Part shown: positions 7,269 through 15,180 of the stretch, piece after piece | How positions within the stretch are numbered: the stretch's first letter is position 1 | Layout: each line of letters begins with the position of its first letter | Origin: an uncultured Planctomycetales bacterium | Lineage (GTDB): Bacteria > Planctomycetota > Planctomycetia > Pirellulales > Thermoguttaceae | Direction of reading: 5' to 3' | Assembly: GCA_946541595.1 (NCBI GenBank) | Contig: CAMNJU010000011.1 | Location: 1-32,041, forward strand | Length of the DNA stretch: 32,041 nucleotides | Position numbers and translations under genes: made by a program | The notes under the pieces: generated by a model | What the model was told of the DNA's origin: nothing | What the model saw: the letters and a program-made list of their open reading frames with translations, nothing else | Database searches by the model: none

Positions 7269-9326
7269 ATGAGTTCCGAACAACATTACGACAGGGGTAT
7301 GCTTGAACAAACGAAACAGCAGATTCGCGTTCTCGTTAACGAGATCGCGCAGGTCTCGCGTTCCGACGTCTCTCCCGACGTGTTCCAGGCGGAATTCATG
7401 ACGCGCGTCGTGCGCGCGCTGGGCGCCATCGGCGGCGCGCTCTGGACGACCGACGAGTCCGGACGGCTGACGCTCGGATATCAGGTCAACCTCAAAGAAG
7501 CGAAGCTCCACGAAGACGAGGAAGCGAACAAGACGCACTCGTACCTCCTGTACAACACGCTCCGATCCTCGGAAAACGACCTCATGGTCCCGCCGCACTC
7601 CGGCGGCGAAGGCGCGAACGACGGCGGCAACCCGACCGACTTCCTCATCATCATGGGCGTCATTCAGACGGAGCTCGAAAAGGTCGGCATTGTCGAAGTC
7701 TTTCAGCGGCCCGACTCCAATCCCGCGACGCAGCAGGGCTTCCTCCAGTTCGTCCGGCAGGTTACGCGATACGCGACCGAATACTACAAGAACCGCCAGC
7801 TGAAGAATTTCAGCGACCGGCAAAGTCTCTGGACGCAGCTCGAAGACTTCACGCGCAATATCCACAAGACGCTCGACCTCAAAGAAACGCTCTATACGGT
7901 CGCCAACGAAAGCCGCCGACTCATCGAATGCGACCGCGTTTCGCTCGCCATTATGCGCGGCGGACGCGCGAAAATCGAAGCGGTCAGCGGGCAGGACATG
8001 GTCGATAAACGCTCCGAAACGGTCAAGCTGCTTGGCGACTTGGCGACCGCGGTCGTTAAAGCGAACGAGCCGATGGTCTATTCGGGCGACTCCTCGAACC
8101 TCGCCCCGCAAGTTGAAACGGCTGTGGAAGAGTACGTCGACGCCTCCCACACCAAGACGATCGCCGTATATCCGCTCATTCCGCGCACAATCGACGAAAA
8201 AGACTTCGACGAAACGGAACACGACAAGAAAACCGTAAAGCCGCCGTTCGGAGCGATCGTCGTCGAGCAGATCGAAAACTCGAACGTCTCCGAGCACATG
8301 ATGAAGCGCGTCGAGATCGTCGTCGAGCACGCGCGCGTCGCCGTCGGAAACGCGATCGAGCACAATTCGATCTTTTTAGCGCCACTCTGGCAGGCGATCG
8401 GAAAGTCGAAAGTCCTCACGACCGCGAGAATGCTCCCGAAGACGATCTCCGTCTCGCTCGGTATCCTCGCGGTTATTCTGGCGTTCATTTTCGTTCCGTG
8501 GGACTTCAACATGCACTGCGACGGGTCGCTCGAGCCGGTCGTGCGCCGAAACGTCTTTACGCGCGAGCCGGGCAAGGTCGACGTCCTCAACGTCGAGCAC
8601 GGCCAGCAGGTCAAAGAGGGCGACGTCCTCATGGAGCTCTCGAACAACGAGCTCGAAGCTGAATGGCAGAAGAATTACGGCGAGCTTCAGGAAGTTGAAA
8701 AACAGATCAAGTCTCTGCAGGAACAGAGTTACGACGCGAAAGACGTCGAGCGCACGCGCATCAGCGGGCAGATCGCGCAGTATGAAGAGCGCAGAAAGAC
8801 GCTGGAAATTCAGAAGCAGATTCTCACGCGGCGGCAGGAAGACCTCAAGGTGCGCGCCCCGATCGACGGCGTCGTCATGACGTTCCAGCTCGAAACGACG
8901 CTCAAGAACAGACCGGTGCAGCCCGGGCAAATCCTCATGGAAATCGCCCAGCCCGACGGAAAACTGCAGTTGGAGCTCAATATGCCCGAAAAATACATGG
9001 GGCACATTGAAGATTACCGGCGCGTTATTCAGAAGGACGATCCCAACGAGCCTCTCAAGGTAAAATTCGTCATGACCGTCGATCCGTCGAATTCGCACTT
9101 GGCGACCGTAACTGAAATACACGACCGCGCGGAAAACCGCGGCACGGAAGAGACGACCGTCGAGATTCTCGCCTCGATCGACGACCCGAACGACCTCCCG
9201 GAAGCCGCGTCCGCCGGCATGGGCGTCTCCGCAAAAATATACTGCGGCAAACGGTCGCTCGGATACGTCTGCTTTAACGAACTCGTCGCGTTCCTGCAAA
9301 GGACCGTCTTCTTCTGGTTCCGATAA
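7269..9326 (+). CDS. GAF-domain / transmembrane / HlyD-type membrane fusion protein
   Basis: Start chosen at MSSEQHYDRG (7269) rather than 7209. N-terminal GAF-like region (TLYTVANESRRLIECDRVSLAIMRGG), one TM segment (TISVSLGILAVILAFIFVPW), then lipoyl/HlyD signatures (PGKVDVLNVEHGQQVKEGDVLMEL..., VRAPIDGVVM). Confidence 0.85.
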   Translation: MSSEQHYDRGMLEQTKQQIRVLVNEIAQVSRSDVSPDVFQAEFMTRVVRALGAIGGALWTTDESGRLTLGYQVNLKEAKLHEDEEANKTHSYLLYNTLRSSENDLMVPPHSGGEGANDGGNPTDFLIIMGVIQTELEKVGIVEVFQRPDSNPATQQGFLQFVRQVTRYATEYYKNRQLKNFSDRQSLWTQLEDFTRNIHKTLDLKETLYTVANESRRLIECDRVSLAIMRGGRAKIEAVSGQDMVDKRSETVKLLGDLATAVVKANEPMVYSGDSSNLAPQVETAVEEYVDASHTKTIAVYPLIPRTIDEKDFDETEHDKKTVKPPFGAIVVEQIENSNVSEHMMKRVEIVVEHARVAVGNAIEHNSIFLAPLWQAIGKSKVLTTARMLPKTISVSLGILAVILAFIFVPWDFNMHCDGSLEPVVRRNVFTREPGKVDVLNVEHGQQVKEGDVLMELSNNELEAEWQKNYGELQEVEKQIKSLQEQSYDAKDVERTRISGQIAQYEERRKTLEIQKQILTRRQEDLKVRAPIDGVVMTFQLETTLKNRPVQPGQILMEIAQPDGKLQLELNMPEKYMGHIEDYRRVIQKDDPNEPLKVKFVMTVDPSNSHLATVTEIHDRAENRGTEETTVEILASIDDPNDLPEAASAGMGVSAKIYCGKRSLGYVCFNELVAFLQRTVFFWFR

Positions 9327-9406
9327 TTCGACGCCGCGCCCCGCGCCGCAAGCGCGTGTTAAAACGCTTCGAATAAGCATATAACAAAAAGGATACATGA
9401 GCTGAT

Positions 9407-10741
9407 ATGTCGAAACAAATCGATTGGATCGCGCGCGCCTTCCTCGCGTGCGCTGTTGTCGCGGCGTGCGAACTCGCGTTTGGCCAGGACGATTACGAAA
9501 ACGTCGTTCTCGGAAGGGCCGCCAGTTCGGATTTCGACCAGAACGTTCCCAGTCCGCTCGGTTCGCTCCAAACGCCGGGCAATTCGCCCAGTCTAAACGC
9601 CGCGCCCGCGCCCGACGCCACGATTGAGAGTTCCGCCGTCGCCGCGAGCTCGTCGACGAACGCCGCCGGCGATATCGTCGTGCGCAACGCGAAAGTCGAA
9701 GTCCCCAAGGGCGAAGGGTACGAAGCGCTCATTAGCGCCAACGGCCAAGGGCTCCTCGACGAACTGAGGCTCTATAACGACGACTACGACCTCGGTCAGG
9801 AGCTCCAGAAGCTCTCCGAAAGCATCGCCAAGGAGATCGCGAACGACCAGGCGCAGGATTCCGGAGCGACCGTAAAAGCGCCGGACGAGCCGGAAAGCGC
9901 CGCGGAAACGGAAGCCAACGCGCTCGCGGCCGTCGCAAGGCAGTTTGAGCTCCTGAGCAAATTTGAATTCGCGGAAAAGAACGAAAGCGAACGTCCGCAG
10001 CTAACGCGGGGCATGGTCGTTAAGAAGGGCCAGTATCTCGGCAGACTTCAAGACGACGAGCTCAAGCAAGAATTCGTCGTCGCGCTTCAGGAATTGCTCG
10101 TCGCGCGCAAAGAAGCGGAAAAAACGCTCGAAGTCGACGTCGCGTTCGCAGCCGCAGAAGTCGCCAAAGCGTCCTATCGCCGCGCTACCGCGCTCAATAA
10201 GTCGATGCCCGGCGCTATCTCGCCCGAAGAAATCGACGAAAAGAAATACGACTGGATTCGCGCGAATAAATCGGTCGAAAAGGCCCAGTACGACCTCGAA
10301 GTCAACCGCGAGAAGGTCAAAGTGAGCCTCGCGCGCGCAAACGCCACAATGGTCCAGATCCGCAACCGCAAACTCCGATCCCCGATCGACGGATTCATCG
10401 ACGAAATCTATCAGAACGAAGGACAGTGGGTTCGCGAAGGCGACCAGATTCTTCACATTCTGCGGCTCGATAAAGTCCAGGTTACCGGAACGATCGACGC
10501 GAGTCAGTACGCTCCGGAAGACGTCGACGGCAAAACGATCTTCGTCACGGTGCGCCGGCCCGGCGCCGAACCGGTCGAACTGACCGGCAAGATCGTCTAC
10601 GTGCGCCAGGTAATCGAATCCGGGTGCTACTACTTCTACGCCGACGTGGAAAATAAGACGGTTCGCAATAAAGAGACCGGAAAAGATTATTGGCTCTTGA
10701 ATCCCGGTTCTCTGGTAACCGTAACGATTAAGGCTAAATGA
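9407..10741 (+). CDS. Secreted HlyD-like periplasmic adaptor
   Basis: 444 aa with signal-peptide-like N-terminus (ARAFLACAVVAACELAFGQ), lipoyl half-motif RGMVVKKGQYLGRLQD, coiled-coil hairpin, second half LRSPIDGFIDEIYQNEGQWVREGDQILHI. Confidence 0.85.
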   Translation: MSKQIDWIARAFLACAVVAACELAFGQDDYENVVLGRAASSDFDQNVPSPLGSLQTPGNSPSLNAAPAPDATIESSAVAASSSTNAAGDIVVRNAKVEVPKGEGYEALISANGQGLLDELRLYNDDYDLGQELQKLSESIAKEIANDQAQDSGATVKAPDEPESAAETEANALAAVARQFELLSKFEFAEKNESERPQLTRGMVVKKGQYLGRLQDDELKQEFVVALQELLVARKEAEKTLEVDVAFAAAEVAKASYRRATALNKSMPGAISPEEIDEKKYDWIRANKSVEKAQYDLEVNREKVKVSLARANATMVQIRNRKLRSPIDGFIDEIYQNEGQWVREGDQILHILRLDKVQVTGTIDASQYAPEDVDGKTIFVTVRRPGAEPVELTGKIVYVRQVIESGCYYFYADVENKTVRNKETGKDYWLLNPGSLVTVTIKAK

Positions 10742-10808
10742 GAGCCCTTCGCGTCCGGGCTCGCGCGAGTCCGGACGGCCGCGAACGTATTTTTACCCCA
10801 GTAAAGGA

Positions 10809-13082
10809 TTGACAATGGCTTCTTTGGCGGATAGTTTGGTTTCCAGCGCGGAACGTATTCTTTCGGTATACGCGCGCACCGACTTAGAAGCCAAACGCGC
10901 GACGTATCTCGGCCGTTCGTTCTGGATCGTCAAGGATCCTATCGGGCTCAAATACTACCGTTTTCAGGACGAGGAGTATTTTATTCTCGAGTCTCTGGAC
11001 GGCACGAAATCGCTCGAGACGATCAAAGAAGAATTTGAAGCGAAGTTCCCCCCGCAAAAGATCACGCTTGAAGAAATTCAGAATTTCGTCGGGCAGCTTC
11101 ACCAGTGCAGTTTAATCGTCGTCGGCGTTCCCGATCAGGGGCACGAGCTGCTCAAGCGCCGCAAGAAGCGGCGGCGGAAGGAAATTCTGGCCGCGTGCTC
11201 CAATATTCTGGCGATTCGCTTTAAGGGCGTCGACCCCGACCGGTTCTTTGATAAACTGCTCCCCTACGTGCGCTGGTGTTTTCACCCCGTCACGCTGGCG
11301 TGCTGCCTGCTGCTCATGGCGTCGGCGGCGCTCCTCATCGGAATTGAGTTCGACCATTTCCGCTCGAAACTCCCGGAATTCAATCAGTTTTTCGGGCCGG
11401 GCAACTTAATTCTGCTCAGCGTCGTCCTCTTCTTTACCAAAGTGCTGCACGAGTTCGGGCACGGACTCTCGTGTAAAGTACTGGGAGGCGAGTGTCACGA
11501 ACTGGGCGTCATGATCCTCGTGCTCACTCCGTGCCTGTACTGCAACGTTTCCGACTCATGGATGCTCCCGAGCAAGTGGAAGCGCGCCGGTATCGGGATC
11601 GCGGGCGTTTTCGTCGAATGTACGCTCGCCTCGATCGCGACGTTCGTCTGGTGGTTCACAAAAGAGAACACGCTCCACTATCTCTGTTTGAACATTATGT
11701 TCATTTCGTCCATTAGCACGATCGTTTTCAATATCAATCCGCTCCTGCGGTACGACGGCTACTATATCCTCTCGGACTTGCTCGAAATTCCGAACTTGCG
11801 CCAAAAGGCGACGAAAATCATGTCGCAGAAAGCGCAGGAGTGGTTCCTGGGAATGGAGACGCAGGAGGATCCGTTCCTGCCGAAACGAAATCAGGCGCTC
11901 TTTGCCCTGTATACCGTCGCGGCGGTATGCTACCGCTGGGTCGTTATGGCCTCGATTTTGTTCTTCGTCTACAAATTCTTCGATTCATACGGACTCAAAA
12001 TCATCGCGCAAATCATCGCGGCTATGTCCCTGTACGGACTCCTCGTCATGCCGCTGTGGAAAATCGGAAAATTTTTCTGGGTGCCCGGGCGTATTTATAA
12101 AGTGAAAAAGTCGCATTTTTACCCGTCGTTAGCCGGCGTCTTAGCCATTGCCGCCGTCTGCTGCTTTGTAAAATTCCCTTACTCGATTTACGCGCCCGCC
12201 GTACTGGAACTGCGAACCGGCGCAGACACGTGCGCCAATATCTCCGCGCCGAAGTCGGGCGGGATTATTTCCAAGGTCTACGTCAAAGACGGCGACCGCG
12301 TCAAGGCGGGCGACCTGCTCGTCGAGCTCAGAAATCCGGCCCTCTTCTCCGAACTCAACGACGTCAAGGGGCAGATTCTTGAAATGGAGCGTGAAATCCG
12401 CACGTGCGAACAGATGGGAAATAATCAGGAAGCGGTCGCGCGGCTTCAGGAACTCCGCGCGCGGCTCGAAAGTCAATATCAGGCGCACGACGCGATTCAG
12501 GCGGAAGTCGAACGGCTCAAGCTCGTCTCGCCAATCGACGGCGTCGTCGTCTCGCCCTATTGGCGTATGGATCGCGACAACAAATTCCGCGACGTTTCCT
12601 CAGAATTGCTCCAGTGGGAAGGGACGCCGCTCCTCGAACGGAATCTGAATACGACCGTCGAGCCGGGCGTTACGATCTGCAGCGTCGGCGACCCGAAAAA
12701 ACTCGAAGCGATTATCGTCGTCGATCAGTCGAAAAAAGACGACGTCGTTAAGGGGCAGAAGGTCAAAATTATGCTCACCGAACGGCCCGGCGAGCTCTAT
12801 TACGGCGAAATCAAAGACAACGTCGATATCGAGCGGCGCGCCATGAACAACGTGCCGTATCAGCTCTCTACAAAAGGCGGCGGCCCGATCGCGACCGAAA
12901 CGACCGACGGCGGCGTCGAACGCCCCCAGATGGAGTCGATTCGCGTTCGCGTCGAGCTCGATAACGACGACGAGCTCATGCGCGTCGGCATGACCGCGAA
13001 AGTCAAGATTAAAGCCGCGCCGAAAACGCTGCTCCAGAGACTCACGCGCCTTATCGGCCAAGTCTTCAACTTCAAGCTGTAA
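10809..13082 (+). CDS. M50 (site-2-protease-like) metallopeptidase with PqqD-like N-terminus and HlyD-like C-terminus
   Basis: 757 aa. HEFGH zinc motif in VLHEFGHGLSCKVLGGE, NINPLLRYDGYYILSDLLEIPNLR (second M50 motif), multiple TM segments, C-terminal SGGIISKVYVKDGDRVKAGDLLVEL...VSPIDGVVV. Confidence 0.9.
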   Translation: MTMASLADSLVSSAERILSVYARTDLEAKRATYLGRSFWIVKDPIGLKYYRFQDEEYFILESLDGTKSLETIKEEFEAKFPPQKITLEEIQNFVGQLHQCSLIVVGVPDQGHELLKRRKKRRRKEILAACSNILAIRFKGVDPDRFFDKLLPYVRWCFHPVTLACCLLLMASAALLIGIEFDHFRSKLPEFNQFFGPGNLILLSVVLFFTKVLHEFGHGLSCKVLGGECHELGVMILVLTPCLYCNVSDSWMLPSKWKRAGIGIAGVFVECTLASIATFVWWFTKENTLHYLCLNIMFISSISTIVFNINPLLRYDGYYILSDLLEIPNLRQKATKIMSQKAQEWFLGMETQEDPFLPKRNQALFALYTVAAVCYRWVVMASILFFVYKFFDSYGLKIIAQIIAAMSLYGLLVMPLWKIGKFFWVPGRIYKVKKSHFYPSLAGVLAIAAVCCFVKFPYSIYAPAVLELRTGADTCANISAPKSGGIISKVYVKDGDRVKAGDLLVELRNPALFSELNDVKGQILEMEREIRTCEQMGNNQEAVARLQELRARLESQYQAHDAIQAEVERLKLVSPIDGVVVSPYWRMDRDNKFRDVSSELLQWEGTPLLERNLNTTVEPGVTICSVGDPKKLEAIIVVDQSKKDDVVKGQKVKIMLTERPGELYYGEIKDNVDIERRAMNNVPYQLSTKGGGPIATETTDGGVERPQMESIRVRVELDNDDELMRVGMTAKVKIKAAPKTLLQRLTRLIGQVFNFKL

Positions 13083-13113
13083 CGCGGTTTGCGGCGCGTT
13101 ATAAAACGCAAAA

Positions 13114-13153
13114 GAGCCCCGGTCGAACTTGCTCGGCCGGGGCTCCTTTTTTT
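13114..13153 (+). terminator. Rho-independent terminator, probably bidirectional between convergent genes
   Basis: GAGCCCCGGTCGA...TCGGCCGGGGCTC stem followed by a T run; A-rich on the other side. Confidence 0.85.
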
Positions 13154-13174
13154 GCCGCTAGAAAAGCGCGGAGG

Positions 13175-15001
13175 CTACTTCGTCAGACCGTCGAGAACGG
13201 CGTCGTTCTTCGGAATAAGGCTCGCAGCGTCAATCTTTTCCAGCTTCGCGCCCTTCTCTTCTCCGGCGTCCTTCCGCCAGGCGTCGAATCCGTCGCGGAA
13301 GATTTTCTCTTTGCGCCAGAGGACGTAAGGCAGCGCCTGATTCTCCTGCGAATAAACGTTCCCGTCAAGAACCGGCTGTTCCGGCGTCCACGCGGCGTCG
13401 GACCGAACGAGGCTTTCCGTCGCGTTGGCAAAGACGTTCCCTTTAACGAGGAAATTCTTCGTTTGCGCCGTATTGCTGTAGAACATGAGGCAGCGTCCGT
13501 TCGGATCGGGCCGCTGAACGTGTCCCCAGCCGTAGCCCGCGTTCAGACAGACGTTGTCGACGAACGAAACGTTCTCCGTTGTCGACGTCTCGTCCCGATT
13601 CCAATACTCAAAGGAATACTCGCAGTTCCAAATGAGATTGTCGCGGTACACAATGTTCTTTTCGACGTTCGTTCCGGAACCCTGATTCGTAATCGCGGCG
13701 TCGTAAACTTCCCAAAGGCGGCAGTTTTCGACTAAATTATCTTCCGCGTCGGCCCAAAATTCAATTCCGTTTCCGTACCGCACGCGGCGCCCTTCTCCGC
13801 CCCCGCGGTACTGATCGCCGCCCCCGATCCAGCTGATATCGCAGTTGCGGATGATCAGACGCTTGCTCGACGCGCCGCCGAAACCGTGCGCGGCGCCGTA
13901 GCGGAGATCAAGCCCGTCGAAAACGGCGTCGTGGACAGACGAATGATCGATTACGTGGAGCATAACGGCCGCCTCGAGCGTACGGTACGTCTTGGCGGGG
14001 TTCTCCTTCGAGTAGAAGAAGACGCGCCCTTCTTTGCGGTCGAACCAGAAATCGTCCTGCGCTTTTAAGTCGTCGCGCGTCCAGCGTTTAAACGCCGCTT
14101 TTTTGCCGTCTAAAATAATATTGCCAACGTCGGGTCCGAAATCAAACGCGTCGATCGCGACCTCGTCGACCGAGATATTCGATATTTCGACGGTCGTATC
14201 TTCCGGCAGACCGCCCATATAGAACGTAACGCGCGCGTCCTTCGCGTCGACGCGGGAACGGAAAACGACCGTCTGGCGCGTCGGCTGCGGCTCGCCGTGA
14301 ATCGCGCCGTACGCAACGTCGCCGTAGCTCGACCAAGGGGAGCCCGCCATCATGAGGGACGGAAGAATATCGACCGGTTTCGTCGACTTAACGTCCGCCG
14401 AGAGACGGTAGCAGCGCCCCTTCTCGATCGGGAACGGCGAGTTCATCCATTGGACGTTGTTCGGCTTCGTTCCGAAATTCCCGCCGACAAACACATAGCG
14501 CGAATCCTTCGCTTCATATTGGACTTTCGCGCCGCCTTCCTGATGCAGGCTCCAGCCCTTGTCGCTGAGGAACCCGTCCGCCGGACCGACTTTCCGAACC
14601 TCCGTCGTGCGCGTCGCCCAAAGATTCTCGCCCGCGCGGACCCAGTCCGCCTCGACGTCGAGCGCGACCGAACGCCAAAAGCTCGGTTTCGCGCCGGTTC
14701 CATAACTCGTATAGACGATCGGCTTATTAGGCTCGCCGGAACGCGGTTTGAGACCGCCGCGCCATATTGAACCCGACTTAAACTTAACGGCGTCGCCGGG
14801 CGCGAGTTCTTTCGCCTCGGAGACCCGGTCGAGCGTCTTCCACGCGGTCTCTGGGCTCTTGCCGGACGCTTTGTCGTCGCCCGCGGCAGAGTCGACGTAA
14901 TAGTCGGTCGCCGTCGCGACCGCGGAAAGTGCGAATAGGAACGGCGCGGCTAGGCTCAAAGAGCGCCGCGCGCAAGTCAATACGGCGTCAAACAGCGTCA
15001 T
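13175..15001 (-). CDS. Secreted right-handed parallel beta-helix repeat protein
   Basis: 608 aa; signal peptide; DYYVDSAAGDDKASGKSPETAWKTLDRVSE...GDAVKFKSGSIWRGGLKPRSGEPNKPIVYTSYGTGAKP (typical N-terminus of this class); repeated short strands with N/D-rich turns (VENCRLWEV..., NIVYRDNLIWNCEYSFEYWN). Confidence 0.85.
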   Translation of the reverse strand: MTLFDAVLTCARRSLSLAAPFLFALSAVATATDYYVDSAAGDDKASGKSPETAWKTLDRVSEAKELAPGDAVKFKSGSIWRGGLKPRSGEPNKPIVYTSYGTGAKPSFWRSVALDVEADWVRAGENLWATRTTEVRKVGPADGFLSDKGWSLHQEGGAKVQYEAKDSRYVFVGGNFGTKPNNVQWMNSPFPIEKGRCYRLSADVKSTKPVDILPSLMMAGSPWSSYGDVAYGAIHGEPQPTRQTVVFRSRVDAKDARVTFYMGGLPEDTTVEISNISVDEVAIDAFDFGPDVGNIILDGKKAAFKRWTRDDLKAQDDFWFDRKEGRVFFYSKENPAKTYRTLEAAVMLHVIDHSSVHDAVFDGLDLRYGAAHGFGGASSKRLIIRNCDISWIGGGDQYRGGGEGRRVRYGNGIEFWADAEDNLVENCRLWEVYDAAITNQGSGTNVEKNIVYRDNLIWNCEYSFEYWNRDETSTTENVSFVDNVCLNAGYGWGHVQRPDPNGRCLMFYSNTAQTKNFLVKGNVFANATESLVRSDAAWTPEQPVLDGNVYSQENQALPYVLWRKEKIFRDGFDAWRKDAGEEKGAKLEKIDAASLIPKNDAVLDGLTK

Positions 15002-15116
15002 AACGTCTCCTGTTTCGATTGAAGAACGACCGCAATTCTACGAAAAGCGGCGCGGAACGCGTAAAATCAACGGAGTCGTATTATAACCGCGCGCCGGACG
15101 AAACGCAAGAAATAAC

Positions 15117-15144
15117 AAACGCGGCGGAAAGCGCCGCCGCGTTT
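15117..15144 (-). terminator. Rho-independent-like terminator of the 15181-17961 gene
   Basis: Perfect 11-bp stem AAACGCGGCGG / CCGCCGCGTTT with a 6-nt loop, just after the stop; T-rich (GTTTGTTATTTCTTG) on the minus strand. Confidence 0.65.
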
Positions 15145-15180
15145 GATTTATTGAATATATTTACTATAAACGAGTTAGCG

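Noticed and set aside
7254-8363. 369-aa minus-strand ORF opposite the GAF-HlyD gene
   Set aside because: Antisense shadow ORF of a well-supported CDS; R/V/D-rich with no recognisable domain, expected from GC-rich codon bias.
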